Source: Brevundimonas sp.
GTDB lineage: Bacteria > Pseudomonadota > Alphaproteobacteria > Caulobacterales > Caulobacteraceae
NCBI RefSeq assembly: GCF_004210735.1
Contig: NZ_SDZL01000012.1
Coordinates: 1 to 55,564 of the forward strand
Direction of reading: 5' to 3'
DNA length: 55,564 nt
The notes under the pieces were generated by a model. The model did no database searches. It saw only the letters and a list, made by a program, of their open reading frames with translations, and was not told the DNA's origin. A program made the position numbers and the translations under genes. Positions 12,287 through 21,687 of the stretch are shown here, in pieces (positions within the stretch are counted from its first letter, which is position 1; every line of letters begins with the position of its first letter).

Positions 12287-13104
12287 TGGCGTTTCGCGGT
12301 CGTGACATCGGGCCCAGGGCCGCGTCCGCCGTCGTGCTGGCGCCGGCCGCCGTGGCTGCGACCTGGGCCGGCGGGGTGTGGTTCCTGGCCCTGATGCTGC
12401 TGGCTTGCGCGCTCTTGGCCGTGGAGTGGGCGATGATGAGCGCGCCCCGCGCGTGGCGGGTCGTGGGCGTGACGATAGCCGTGTCGCTGTTCGCGGCTGT
12501 GATCGCCGCGCATTTATCGCAAATGTCCCTTGCCTTTGTCTTGCTGGTCGTAGGGGCTGGCGTGTCGGCCCTGTTCGCCAGGCGCTGGGGCCAGGAAGCG
12601 ATCGACGGCGCCTATGGCGTCCTCTACCTCGGCTGGCCGGCCGTTCTGCTGATCTGGCTGCGCGACATGGATTCGACGACCGGTCTGTACTGGACCGTGC
12701 TGGTGTTCGCGGTCGCCTGGGCCGCTGACATTCTGGCCTATCTGGTCGGAAGCACGGTCGGTGGCCCCAAGCTGTGGCCGCGTTTCTCTCCGAACAAGAC
12801 ATGGTCCGGCTTCATCGGCGGGCTGGTGGCCGGGATGATCGCAGGGGGCGTGATGGCCGCCTGGCTGGACATGGGGCATCTGACAGCGCTGTGGGGCGCT
12901 GTATTGGGCCTCGGCGCAGCATTGGCGACAATGGCTGGTGACCTGTGGGAGTCGGCCCTCAAGCGTCGTTTCGGGGTCAAGGACGCGGGTAACCTGATCC
13001 CGGGCCACGGCGGATTGCTGGACCGAGTTGACGGCCTGATGTTCGCCGTCGTCGTCGTGGCGTTTGGTCGTCTGCTGGTGCTGATGCTGGAGCGCGGCGT
13101 TTGA
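12283..13104 (+). CDS. cdsA: Phosphatidate cytidylyltransferase
   Basis: A 273-residue integral membrane enzyme making CDP-diacylglycerol from CTP and phosphatidic acid, the branch point for bacterial phospholipids. The CDP-alcohol signature [21 protein letters not shown]...DRVD is near residues 224-248. About seven or eight hydrophobic segments fill the rest. ATG 12283 overlaps the uppS stop; a second ATG at 12286 is equally possible. The stop overlaps the dxr TTG start. Confidence 0.95.
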   Translation: MMAFRGRDIGPRAASAVVLAPAAVAATWAGGVWFLALMLLACALLAVEWAMMSAPRAWRVVGVTIAVSLFAAVIAAHLSQMSLAFVLLVVGAGVSALFARRWGQEAIDGAYGVLYLGWPAVLLIWLRDMDSTTGLYWTVLVFAVAWAADILAYLVGSTVGGPKLWPRFSPNKTWSGFIGGLVAGMIAGGVMAAWLDMGHLTALWGAVLGLGAALATMAGDLWESALKRRFGVKDAGNLIPGHGGLLDRVDGLMFAVVVVAFGRLLVLMLERGV

Positions 13105-14297
13105 TCCAGCGTCGGGTGACTGTACTTGGATCGACCGGTTCGGTCGGTGTCTCCACGCTTGATCTGATGGCCCAGGCCGAAGCGGCCGGGTCCGCGCGGT
13201 TCGAGATCGAGGCCCTGACCTGCGGCAGCAATGTTGCGCTGCTGATCGAGCAGGTGCGCCGCTGGCGACCAAAGCTGGCGGTGACGGCCGATCCTTCAGG
13301 GCTGGCGGCGCTGCGCGAGGGGTTGGCGGGAACGGGTGTTGAGGTCGCGGCGGGCGAGGACGCGGTCGTTGAAGCAGCGGCCCGGCCGGTGGAATGGATC
13401 ATGGCGTCCATCGTCGGCGCCGCCGGCCTTCGCTCAGCCTGGGCGGCCGCCGCGACCGGCGCGACGCTTGCGCTGGCGAACAAGGAAAGCCTGGTCTGCT
13501 GTGGACCCGCTTTGATCGAGCGGGTCAGGACAGCGGGGGGGCGGGTAATTCCGGTGGATTCCGAGCACTCCGCGATTTTTCAGGTGTTTCCCGCCGACGC
13601 GCCCGAACGGGTCGCGCGGCTGATCCTGACGGCCTCGGGGGGGCCTTTCCGTCAAACACCGCTGGCAGCGCTGCGTGGCATCACACCCGAGCAGGCAGTG
13701 GCCCACCCTAACTGGAGCATGGGCGCCAAGATATCCGTCGATAGCGCCACCATGGCCAACAAGGGTCTGGAGACTATTGAAGCGGCGTATCTGTTTGATA
13801 CGCCTGCTGGGCGTATCGACGTAGTGGTTCACCCGGAATCGATTATCCACAGCCTTGTGGAATATGTGGATGGATCGACGCTGGCCCAGATGGGACCGCC
13901 GGACATGAAGACGCCGATCGCTTGCGCCTTGGCCTGGCCTGACCGCCTGGCCTGGCCGGCGCCTCGGCTGGACCTTGCAGCCTTGGGTCAATTGACCTTT
14001 GAGGCGCCAGACGAAACCCGTTTTCCGGCCCTGCGGCTGGCGCGTGAGGCCCTGATGGCGGGGGGCGCGGCGCCGACCGTCTTCAACGCCGCCAACGAGG
14101 TGGGCGCGATGGCCTTCCTTGACCGTCGTCTGGCCTTTCTCAATATTGCCGCAGTCGTCGCAGAAACCCTTGAGGTCCTGGCGACGGTGACGGGGATTTC
14201 AGACTCCGGCGACGCGTGCGAGGCGGCCCTGGCGATCGACTCCGAAGCGAGGCGTGTCGCCCAGGCGGTCGTGCAGCGACGTGGATTCGTGGTCTGA
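13101..14297 (+). CDS. dxr: 1-deoxy-D-xylulose 5-phosphate reductoisomerase
   Basis: The 398-residue enzyme turns DXP into MEP with NADPH, the committed step of the non-mevalonate isoprenoid pathway and a source of precursors for UppS next door. [17 protein letters not shown] at the N-terminus is the NADPH-binding loop; [11 protein letters not shown] carries metal-binding Asp and Glu; SGGPFRQTP and the [19 protein letters not shown] region are standard. The start is a TTG whose last two bases lie in the cdsA stop (TTGA), implying strict coupling. Confidence 0.96.
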   Translation: MIQRRVTVLGSTGSVGVSTLDLMAQAEAAGSARFEIEALTCGSNVALLIEQVRRWRPKLAVTADPSGLAALREGLAGTGVEVAAGEDAVVEAAARPVEWIMASIVGAAGLRSAWAAAATGATLALANKESLVCCGPALIERVRTAGGRVIPVDSEHSAIFQVFPADAPERVARLILTASGGPFRQTPLAALRGITPEQAVAHPNWSMGAKISVDSATMANKGLETIEAAYLFDTPAGRIDVVVHPESIIHSLVEYVDGSTLAQMGPPDMKTPIACALAWPDRLAWPAPRLDLAALGQLTFEAPDETRFPALRLAREALMAGGAAPTVFNAANEVGAMAFLDRRLAFLNIAAVVAETLEVLATVTGISDSGDACEAALAIDSEARRVAQAVVQRRGFVV

Positions 14298-14316
14298 TGA
14301 TTAGGATGGAGACGGC

Positions 14317-15534
14317 ATGATCGGCGCGCTTGGACAGGTCCTGGCCTATATCGTGCCGTTTCTGCTGGTGCTCACCCTTGTGGTGACCATCCATGAACTG
14401 GGCCATTTCCTGGTTGCGCGCGCGTTTCGCGTGAAGATCGACCGGTTCGCCATCGGCTTTGGCCGCGCCCTGTTCAGCCGTACGGACCGCCATGGCGTCG
14501 AATGGCGCGTCGGCTGGATGCCGCTGGGCGGCTATGTGAAATTCGCGGGCGATCTGGATGCCTCCAGCGTGCCCGACCAGGCGGGTCTGGCCGAACTGCG
14601 TCAGCGGATCATCGCGGAGGAAGGCCCCGGCGCCGAGCGCGCCTATTTCCACTTCAAGCCGGTGTGGCAGCGCGCCCTGGTGACGGCAGCGGGTCCGATC
14701 GCGAATTTCATTCTGGCCATCGTGATCTTCACGGTCCTTTTCACTGCCGTGGGGGTCGAGCTTCGCCCGGCCAATGTCGCACAGGTTCAACCCGGTTCAC
14801 CGGCAGCTTCCGCCGGTTTCCGCGCGGGCGACGTGATCACCGCCGTTAACGGCAAGACCATCACAGACGCCGGCGAGGTAACTCGCGTGGTCGCCCTGAG
14901 CAGCGGCGATCCGGTGCGCTTCACTGTCGAGCGCGGTGCGCAGGTCATGCAAATCGTGGCCACGCCGGAACGTCGCGTGGAGAATGATCCGATCGCGGGC
15001 AAGATCAGCGTCGGTCGTATCGGCTTGGGGCTGGCGTCATCCGCTACCGATGTGCGTCACGTGCGCTATAATCCGATCGAGGCGGTGGGGCAGGGGGTGC
15101 GTGAGACCGGAGCCGTGCTGGGCACGACCCTGACCTATCTCGGGCGGATCGTGACAGGCCGCGAATCCGGCGATCAACTGAGCGGTCCCCTGGGCATCGC
15201 CAAGGCGTCGGGCGCTCTGACCAATGCAGCCGTTAAGGCCAACCCGGATCCGGTCTACATCGCAGCCAATCTGGCGCTGACGCTCACGAGCTTCGCCGCC
15301 ATACTTTCGATCGGAATCGGCTTTCTAAACCTGTTGCCCATCCCGATACTGGACGGCGGCCACCTGGTTTTCTACGCCTATGAGGCGGTGGCGCGGCGTC
15401 CCGTGGCGGCAAGGGTCCAGGAAGCAGGATATCGGGTCGGTCTTGCTTTGCTGGCGGGTTTGATGTTGTTCGCGACCTGGAACGACCTGCAGAAGCTCAA
15501 TCTCTTCAAATTCCTCGGCGGGCTCGTTTCATGA
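14317..15534 (+). CDS. rseP: RseP-family site-2 metalloprotease
   Basis: A 405-residue inner-membrane zinc protease that cuts transmembrane segments, in E. coli those of the anti-sigma factor RseA and remnant signal peptides. The zinc motif HELGH is at residues 26-30 in the first helix, a periplasmic PDZ domain spans about 130-210 (RPANVAQVQPGSPAASAGFRAGD lies in it), and the third ligand motif LLPIPILDGG is near 339-348. A GGATGGAG ribosome site precedes ATG 14317. It overlaps bamA by 4 nt, linking envelope-stress proteolysis to barrel assembly. Its substrate in this organism is not shown by the sequence. Confidence 0.95.
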   Translation: MIGALGQVLAYIVPFLLVLTLVVTIHELGHFLVARAFRVKIDRFAIGFGRALFSRTDRHGVEWRVGWMPLGGYVKFAGDLDASSVPDQAGLAELRQRIIAEEGPGAERAYFHFKPVWQRALVTAAGPIANFILAIVIFTVLFTAVGVELRPANVAQVQPGSPAASAGFRAGDVITAVNGKTITDAGEVTRVVALSSGDPVRFTVERGAQVMQIVATPERRVENDPIAGKISVGRIGLGLASSATDVRHVRYNPIEAVGQGVRETGAVLGTTLTYLGRIVTGRESGDQLSGPLGIAKASGALTNAAVKANPDPVYIAANLALTLTSFAAILSIGIGFLNLLPIPILDGGHLVFYAYEAVARRPVAARVQEAGYRVGLALLAGLMLFATWNDLQKLNLFKFLGGLVS

Positions 15535-17966
15535 GCCGACGCCAGCCCCCGACGGTTTCCTATATGACTCACACTGATACGCGCGCTTCCTACCGACTGG
15601 GTGGCCGAGCCAGCATTCTGGCCCTGATGGTCGCCGCCGGTCTGACCGCGCCTGCATTCGCCCAGCAACAGCCGGCCCAGGCGCCGATCACGGTCGAGGT
15701 TCCGGCCGAAGCGGTTATGCCACAGGCGATCCGCATCAACCGTATTCAGGTGCGCGGCAACCAGCGGATCGATCAAACGACCGTTCTGTCCTATCTGCCG
15801 ATTCAGCCAGGTGACGCTGTCGACGCCACCACGCTGGATGTCGCAGTTCGCACACTGTCCCGCACCGGGCTATTCGCGGATGTGCAGATCGGCGTTCAGA
15901 ACGGTGATCTGGTCGTTGAGATCGTCGAGAACCCCATCATCAACCAGGTGGTGTTCGAAGGAAACAGGGCGGTCAACGAAACCAAGCTGACCGAGGAAGT
16001 CACGCTGAAGCCGCGGGGCATTTATACGCGCGCGCGTGTCCAGGAAGATGTCGGCAGCCTGGTGGAGCTGTACCGCCTGTCCGGCCGTATCTCGGCGACA
16101 GTGACTCCTAAACTGGTTCAGCTCGACCAAAACCGCGTCGACGTCGTGTTCGAAATTAATGAGGGACCGGAGACGGGCCTGCAGTCGATCAACTTCCTGG
16201 GTAACGCGGCCTTTTCGGACAATGACCTGCGCGACGTGATGGTCAGCAAGCAGTCGCGTTGGTGGCGGCTGTTCAGCTCTAACGACAACTATGATCCGAA
16301 CCGGCTGGATTACGATCGCGAACAACTGAGAAAATTCTACACCAACCGCGGCTACTACGATTTCCGTATCGTTTCCGGTGTGTCTGAACTTGCGCCCGAC
16401 AATAGCGCCTTCCTGATGACGCTTACGGTTGAGGAAGGGGATCGATATAATTTTGGCGAGATCAAGGTCGTTACCGAGAACGAGCGACTGAACGCCGAAT
16501 TTCTGAAACGTATACTGCCGATCCGTTCGGGCCAGCTGTTTGAAAGCGACCGGATTGAAAGCTCAGTTGACGCCCTGACCTTCGCGGCCGGTTCGGCCGG
16601 CTATGCATTCGTCGAGATCAACCCGAGCTATCACGCCAATCCCGAAACCGACACCGTCGATGTGACGTTCAACGTGAGCGAGGGGCAGCGTGTCTATATT
16701 GATCGCATCAACGTTGTGGGTAACACTCGGACGATTGATCCAGTCATTCGCCGGGAATTGCTGCTGACCGAAGGGGACGCCTTCAACCGCGCGCTGATGG
16801 AGCGGTCGCGGAATAACCTTCGTGCTCTGGGCTTCTTCAAGGACGTCAAGATCGAAGAGGCGCGCGGCAGCGCCGATGATCGTTCCATCGTTAATGTGAC
16901 GCTTGAGGAGCAACCCACCGGCGAGCTTTCGGTCGGTGCGGGTTTCAGCTCGGTCGATTCCTTCGTCGTCAACCTGGGCATTTCGGAACGCAACTTCCGT
17001 GGCCGGGGCCAGAACGTTGTCGCCCGCGTTGAGTGGGGGTCGCTGCGGCAACAGGCCGATTTCCGATTCACCGAACCCAAATTCCTAGGGCGCGATCTTC
17101 GCGCAGGTTTCGACCTGTTCCACTCACGGTACGATCTGAGCGACTATTCTTCCTATGACTACAAGTCGACGGGGGCTGGCCTCCGTCTGTCGTATCCACT
17201 CAATGCCTACACGCTGTTCAGCCCGCGATATTTCCTGAAGGCTGACGAAATCATCGTCCCTTTCAGCTATTGCGGTTCGGCAGGACAGGGGTCGTCGGCG
17301 CTTTGTGATCAGATCGGCTCGTTCGTGAATTCGTCCGCGGGCTATACCCTGTATGTCGACCGTCGAAATGATCCGGTTCGGCCGACGCGCGGGTGGACGG
17401 GCTCGCTGCGTCAGGATCTGGCCGGTATCGGCGGCGACGTGAACTATCTGAAGACCGAGGCGGACGCGTCGTGGTTCTGGGGCGTGCGTCCGAACTGGAC
17501 CGTCAGTGTACAGGGCCAGGTCGGCTACATCTCGGGCTGGTCGGGCGACTCGATCCGGATCAACGACCGTTTCTTCAAGGGCGGCAACACCTTCCGTGGT
17601 TTCGAAACCGCCGGTATGGGGCCGCGCGACCTGACAACCAATGACTCGCTCGGCGGCAATTTCTACGCCATCGGAACGGTCGAACTGACCCTGCCGAATG
17701 GACTGCCTGAACAATACGGCATTCGCACCTCCCTGTTTGCGGATGTCGGTACCCTGGGGATGCTGGACGACCGTTACCTGATCAACTCTGCGGGCCAGCC
17801 CAATACCAACATCGTCGATGACCTTGCGCTTCGGGCCTCTGCCGGCCTGAGTGTGCACTGGAAGTCGCCGATGGGGCCGATCCGCTTTGATTTCGCCAAG
17901 GTTCTGGCGAAGGAAGACTACGACGAGACCGAGAGCTTCCGTTTCTCGACCTCCACCCAGTTCTAA
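15531..17966 (+). CDS. bamA: Outer-membrane protein assembly factor BamA
   Basis: An 811-residue Omp85 protein, core of the BAM complex that inserts beta-barrels into the outer membrane. A signal peptide ends near AAGLTAPAFAQ. About five POTRA repeats follow (IRINRIQVRGNQRI starts the first; VYIDRINVVGNTRT the last), then a 16-strand barrel ending in Phe (TSTQF), the usual C-terminal insertion signal. RFFKGGNTFRGFETAGMGP is the conserved loop-6 region; it retains the core RGF of the VRGF motif. The ATG at 15531 overlaps the rseP stop; the in-frame ATG 15564 would give a more ordinary signal peptide. Confidence 0.96.
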   Translation: MSRRQPPTVSYMTHTDTRASYRLGGRASILALMVAAGLTAPAFAQQQPAQAPITVEVPAEAVMPQAIRINRIQVRGNQRIDQTTVLSYLPIQPGDAVDATTLDVAVRTLSRTGLFADVQIGVQNGDLVVEIVENPIINQVVFEGNRAVNETKLTEEVTLKPRGIYTRARVQEDVGSLVELYRLSGRISATVTPKLVQLDQNRVDVVFEINEGPETGLQSINFLGNAAFSDNDLRDVMVSKQSRWWRLFSSNDNYDPNRLDYDREQLRKFYTNRGYYDFRIVSGVSELAPDNSAFLMTLTVEEGDRYNFGEIKVVTENERLNAEFLKRILPIRSGQLFESDRIESSVDALTFAAGSAGYAFVEINPSYHANPETDTVDVTFNVSEGQRVYIDRINVVGNTRTIDPVIRRELLLTEGDAFNRALMERSRNNLRALGFFKDVKIEEARGSADDRSIVNVTLEEQPTGELSVGAGFSSVDSFVVNLGISERNFRGRGQNVVARVEWGSLRQQADFRFTEPKFLGRDLRAGFDLFHSRYDLSDYSSYDYKSTGAGLRLSYPLNAYTLFSPRYFLKADEIIVPFSYCGSAGQGSSALCDQIGSFVNSSAGYTLYVDRRNDPVRPTRGWTGSLRQDLAGIGGDVNYLKTEADASWFWGVRPNWTVSVQGQVGYISGWSGDSIRINDRFFKGGNTFRGFETAGMGPRDLTTNDSLGGNFYAIGTVELTLPNGLPEQYGIRTSLFADVGTLGMLDDRYLINSAGQPNTNIVDDLALRASAGLSVHWKSPMGPIRFDFAKVLAKEDYDETESFRFSTSTQF

Positions 17967-17998
17967 ACCGCGGCGTTCGTCCGCATTAAAGGCCTGCC

Positions 17999-18583
17999 AT
18001 GAAACTGTTCGCTATCGGCGCTTTCACCCTCGCTTCGCTCGCCGCCACGGGCGCCGCCGCCCAAGCTCAAGGTCCGCAAAACCCCGGCCCGGCGCTGCCG
18101 GGCGTCTGCGTCTATTTCAACCAGCGCGCTATGGCGCAGTCGACCGCCGGTCAGGCTGTGCAGGCCCGCATGGAGCAACTGGCGACTGAGGTTCGCGGCG
18201 AGCTGCAGCCCTACGCCACCGCGATCCAGACCGAAGCCCAGGCCCTGCAAGCCGGCGCCCAGACCATTCCGGCTGATCAGCAGAACCAGCGCCGTCAGGC
18301 GTTGCAACAGCGCGTTCAGGAAGCCCAGCAACTGGAGCAGACCCGCGACAACGAGCTTCGCTACACCTTGTCGGAACAGCGCAAGAAGATCACCGAAGTG
18401 ATCGAACCGATCCTGGTCGCCGTCTATCAAGAGCGCGGCTGTGGTATCATGATCGATCGCGAGAGCGTCTACATGGTGAACCCGGCCATGGATGTGACCG
18501 ATGTCATCATCCAGCGCGCCAATGCCGCCCTGCCGACCCTGAGCTTCAGCCGCCTGCAGGTTCCGGTCCAGCAGGCCCAGTAA
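17999..18583 (+). CDS. skp: OmpH/Skp family periplasmic chaperone
   Basis: A 194-residue secreted protein with a clear signal peptide (MKLFAIGAFTLASLAATGAAAQAQ). The mature part is rich in Gln, Glu and Arg over residues 45-140, as in the long coiled-coil arms of Skp, which cages unfolded outer-membrane proteins on the way to BamA. It lies between bamA and lpxD, the conserved place of the family. It carries two cysteines (in PGVCVYF and RGCGIM) that E. coli Skp lacks. Ribosome site AAAGG before ATG 17999. Confidence 0.9.
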   Translation: MKLFAIGAFTLASLAATGAAAQAQGPQNPGPALPGVCVYFNQRAMAQSTAGQAVQARMEQLATEVRGELQPYATAIQTEAQALQAGAQTIPADQQNQRRQALQQRVQEAQQLEQTRDNELRYTLSEQRKKITEVIEPILVAVYQERGCGIMIDRESVYMVNPAMDVTDVIIQRANAALPTLSFSRLQVPVQQAQ

Positions 18584-18591
18584 GGGTAATC

Positions 18592-19605
18592 ATGCCTGAC
18601 AACCGCTTTTTCGAAACGCTCGCGCCACTCACCGTGGCCGAGATCGCCGAACAGGTCGGAGGTCGGGTTGTCAGGGGAGGAGAGCGCCACATCGCGGCGG
18701 TCGCGCCCCTGGCTACGGCTCGGGAGACCGAACTGGCCTTTCTGTCGGACCGCAAGCTGGCGGACCGGTTGACGACAACAGGCGCCGGCTGCGTGATCGT
18801 GGCCGGCGCCTTTGTCGATGCGGTTCCAGCCAGGATCGCCGTGATCGAATCCGGTGAGGCGCAGGCCGCCTGGGCAAGAGCGTCCCTTTTGCTGCACCGG
18901 GCCCACCGGCTGGATCGATCAGCGGATAGGGCCCAGGTCGTCGAAGACGACGCCGTACTGTTGGCTCCGGGCGTTGTGGTTGGTGCGGGCGCGCGGATCG
19001 GCCGGGGCAGCGAGATCGGCGCCAATACGGTGATCGGCCCGGGCGTGCAGATCGGACGAGACTGTGTGATCGGGGCGAATGTGTCGCTGGCCTTCTGTCT
19101 GATCGGCGACAGGGTGCGCATCCTGTCGGGCGCACGGATTGGAGAGGCCGGCTTCGGCGCAGCGCCGTCCCGCACGGGACCGGTGGATATCCCCCAACTG
19201 GGGCGGGTGATTATCCAGGACAACGTCACGGTCGGCGCCAATACCTGCATCGACAGGGGCGCCTATGACGACACCGTCGTAGGCGAGAACACCAAGATCG
19301 ATAATCTGGTCCAGATCGCCCACAACTGCGTGGTCGGTCGTAACTGCCTGATGGCGGCGCACAGCGGGATTTCCGGCTCGGTCACAGTTGGCGACAATGT
19401 CATGTTCGGCGGGCAGGCGGGCGTGGGCGACCACATCACCATCGGCCAGGGCGCGCGGATCGCCGCCGGGGCCGGGGTTCTGGCCGACGTGCCGGCAGGT
19501 GAAACCTGGTCCGGCTATCCCGCCAAACCCTTGCGCCAATCCTTGCGTGAGGCGATCTGGCTGGCCAAACAGGCGGGTCGGAAGAAGGGCCCGAAGGAAT
19601 CATGA
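18592..19605 (+). CDS. lpxD: UDP-3-O-acylglucosamine N-acyltransferase
   Basis: The 337-residue trimeric acyltransferase puts the second 3-hydroxyacyl chain on the lipid A precursor. An N-terminal uridine-binding domain (to about residue 115) is followed by a left-handed beta-helix of hexapeptide repeats (IGRGSEIGANTVIGPGVQIG). The catalytic His region is NLVQIAHNCVVGRNCLMAAH. ATG 18592 is 8 nt after the skp stop; the stop overlaps fabZ by 4 nt. Confidence 0.96.
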   Translation: MPDNRFFETLAPLTVAEIAEQVGGRVVRGGERHIAAVAPLATARETELAFLSDRKLADRLTTTGAGCVIVAGAFVDAVPARIAVIESGEAQAAWARASLLLHRAHRLDRSADRAQVVEDDAVLLAPGVVVGAGARIGRGSEIGANTVIGPGVQIGRDCVIGANVSLAFCLIGDRVRILSGARIGEAGFGAAPSRTGPVDIPQLGRVIIQDNVTVGANTCIDRGAYDDTVVGENTKIDNLVQIAHNCVVGRNCLMAAHSGISGSVTVGDNVMFGGQAGVGDHITIGQGARIAAGAGVLADVPAGETWSGYPAKPLRQSLREAIWLAKQAGRKKGPKES

Positions 19606-20066
19606 GCGAAGACAGCAAGATCGACTATGCCGAGGTGATGCGGCGTCTGCCGCACCGCTATCCCTTCCTGCTGGTCGACAAGGCCGAAGACTTTGTCGCC
19701 GCGACCTCGATCGTCGGCATCAAGAACGTCACCCATAACGAGCCCTTCTTCCCTGGGCATTTCCCCATTGATCCGGTCATGCCCGGGGTTCTGATCGTCG
19801 AGGCCATGGCCCAGACGGGCGCGTTGCTGATGTCCAAGTCGCTAGATGTGGCGGTGGCCGACAAGGTCATCATGTTCATGTCCATCGACGGAGTGCGCTT
19901 CCGCAAGCCGGCGCGGCCAGGCGACCAATTGCGAATGGAGGTCAAGGTGATCCGGGCGCGTGGGGACGCCTACAAATTCCGGGGCGAAACCTTCATCGAC
20001 GGAAAGCTGGCGGCCGAGGCGGAGTTCATGGCCATGGTCGTGACGGTGGCGGAGCCCGCTGCGTGA
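19602..20066 (+). CDS. fabZ: 3-hydroxyacyl-ACP dehydratase
   Basis: The 154-residue hot-dog fold dehydratase of fatty-acid synthesis. Catalytic His lies in the GHFPIDPVMPGVLIVEAMAQ segment, which also carries the partner Glu. Its position between lpxD and lpxA is conserved and balances hydroxyacyl-ACP flow between membrane fatty acids and lipid A. Overlaps lpxD (ATGA) and lpxA (GTGA). Confidence 0.97.
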   Translation: MSEDSKIDYAEVMRRLPHRYPFLLVDKAEDFVAATSIVGIKNVTHNEPFFPGHFPIDPVMPGVLIVEAMAQTGALLMSKSLDVAVADKVIMFMSIDGVRFRKPARPGDQLRMEVKVIRARGDAYKFRGETFIDGKLAAEAEFMAMVVTVAEPAA

Positions 20067-20851
20067 CCATCCATCCGACCGCTGTCGTGGACGCCTCGGC
20101 CGTGCTGGGCGAGGGTGTCCGGATTGGCCCTTGGTGCATTGTCGGGCCGGGCGTGAGCCTGGGCGAAGAGGTCCGGCTGGTCAGTCATGTCGTGGTCCAG
20201 CAGGACACGACCGTCGGCGCCCGCACCGTGATCCATCCCTTCGCCGTCATCGGGGGTGATCCCCAGCATAATGGTTACAGGGGCGAGCCGGTCCGACTGG
20301 AGATCGGGGCCGACAATGTTATTCGCGAGTACGCGACCTTCAACCGGGGCACGCCCCAGGGAACGGGCGTGACGCGCGTCGGCTCGAACGGACTGTTCAT
20401 GACCGGCGCCCATGTGGGGCACGACGCCGTGGTGGGCGACAATGTCGTCATGGCCAACAACGCCACACTGGGCGGCCATGCCTGGATCGGAGATAAGGTG
20501 TTCCTGGGCGGCCTGTGCGCCGTTCATCAGAACGGCCGCGTGGGACAGGGCGCGATTGTCGGCGGCCTGGCCGCCGTGACCCGGGATGTGATCCCCTATG
20601 GCTCAGCCTGGGGCAACCACGCCAGCTTGCATGGGCTGAACCTGATCGGGTTGAAGCGAAAGGGATACGGCAAGGACGCGGTACGCCGTCTGCTGGCCGC
20701 CTATCGCGACCTGTTCGAGGGTGAAGGCGTCTTCGCCGAGCGGCTGGATCGGGTCGAAGCGACCTATGCCGACTTGCCCGAGATCATGGAGATCGTCGCC
20801 TTCATCCGTGACGGCGCCAAGCGCCCGCTGTGCTTGCCGGGCGGGGAATGA
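20063..20851 (+). CDS. lpxA: UDP-N-acetylglucosamine acyltransferase
   Basis: The 262-residue trimeric enzyme carries out the first step of lipid A synthesis, acylating UDP-GlcNAc. Hexapeptide repeats form a beta-helix from residue 1 (IHPTAVVDASAVLGEGVRIG). The catalytic His segment is GAHVGHDAVVGDNVVMANNA. A C-terminal helical domain follows (NLIGLKRKGY). The start is GTG 20063, overlapping the fabZ stop; no better ATG is in frame. Confidence 0.97.
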   Translation: MTIHPTAVVDASAVLGEGVRIGPWCIVGPGVSLGEEVRLVSHVVVQQDTTVGARTVIHPFAVIGGDPQHNGYRGEPVRLEIGADNVIREYATFNRGTPQGTGVTRVGSNGLFMTGAHVGHDAVVGDNVVMANNATLGGHAWIGDKVFLGGLCAVHQNGRVGQGAIVGGLAAVTRDVIPYGSAWGNHASLHGLNLIGLKRKGYGKDAVRRLLAAYRDLFEGEGVFAERLDRVEATYADLPEIMEIVAFIRDGAKRPLCLPGGE

Positions 20852-21687
20852 CCGAGCGCCCGAAGCTGGGCCTGATCGCCGGCGGGGGCGAACTGCCGCA
20901 GAAGATCGCCGCGCGCTGCGAGGCCGAGGGGCGGGATCTGTATGTCATCCGTCTGGCCGGGTTCGCCGATCCGCATATGGTGCGCTGGCCGGGCGCCGAG
21001 TTCGGCATGGCCGAGATCGGCGGCGTGCTGAAGGCGCTAAAAACGCAGGGCTGCGGCTCTGTCTGTCTCGCGGGTTATGTGAATCGCCCTGATTTCAAGA
21101 ATTTGAGGCCTGATCTTAAGGGGGCGTCTGTGTTGCCGGGCCTGGTGGCGGCAGCGGCCAAGGGTGATGACGCCCTGCTGCGCAAGGTTCTGTCGGTGTT
21201 CGAGGACGAGGGATATGCGATCGAGGGCGCTGACGACATCCTGGGCGGTGAGGCGCTGCCGATGGGCGCCCTGGGGCAGGTGCGACCCACCGACGAACAT
21301 ATGGTGGACCTGAAGAAGGCGCTGCACGTCGCGGAAAAATCAGGCGAACTTGATATCGGGCAAGGCGCGGTCGTGTGCGACGGCCTGGTCCTGGCGGTCG
21401 AGGCGCAGGAGGGGACGGACGCCATGCTGATGCGGGTCGCCGGCCTGCCCGCCGATCTGCGCGGCGCGCCGGGGGCGTTGAAAGGCGCGCTGGGCAAGGC
21501 GCCCAAGCCGATCCAGGACCTGCGGGTGGACATGCCGGTCATCGGCGCGCGCACCATTGAACTGGCGGCCGCCGCCGGGCTGGCGGGCGTGGCGGGCGTG
21601 GCCGGTCGGCTGATCCTGATCGACCGCGAGGCGGTGATCGAGGCTGCGGATCGTCTGGGCCTGTTCGTCTGGGGCGAGGCGCGATGA
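20848..21687 (+). CDS. lpxI: UDP-2,3-diacylglucosamine pyrophosphatase LpxI
   Basis: A 279-residue protein of the DUF1009/LpxI family that hydrolyses UDP-2,3-diacylglucosamine to lipid X. Caulobacter LpxI is the characterised member; it replaces the unrelated LpxH of E. coli in most alphaproteobacteria. The start PKLGLIAGGGELPQKIA and the C-terminal LILIDREAVIEAAD are typical. ATG 20848 overlaps the lpxA stop (ATGA); the frame extends to a TTG at 20830 but that has no ribosome site. Confidence 0.95.
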   Translation: MTERPKLGLIAGGGELPQKIAARCEAEGRDLYVIRLAGFADPHMVRWPGAEFGMAEIGGVLKALKTQGCGSVCLAGYVNRPDFKNLRPDLKGASVLPGLVAAAAKGDDALLRKVLSVFEDEGYAIEGADDILGGEALPMGALGQVRPTDEHMVDLKKALHVAEKSGELDIGQGAVVCDGLVLAVEAQEGTDAMLMRVAGLPADLRGAPGALKGALGKAPKPIQDLRVDMPVIGARTIELAAAAGLAGVAGVAGRLILIDREAVIEAADRLGLFVWGEAR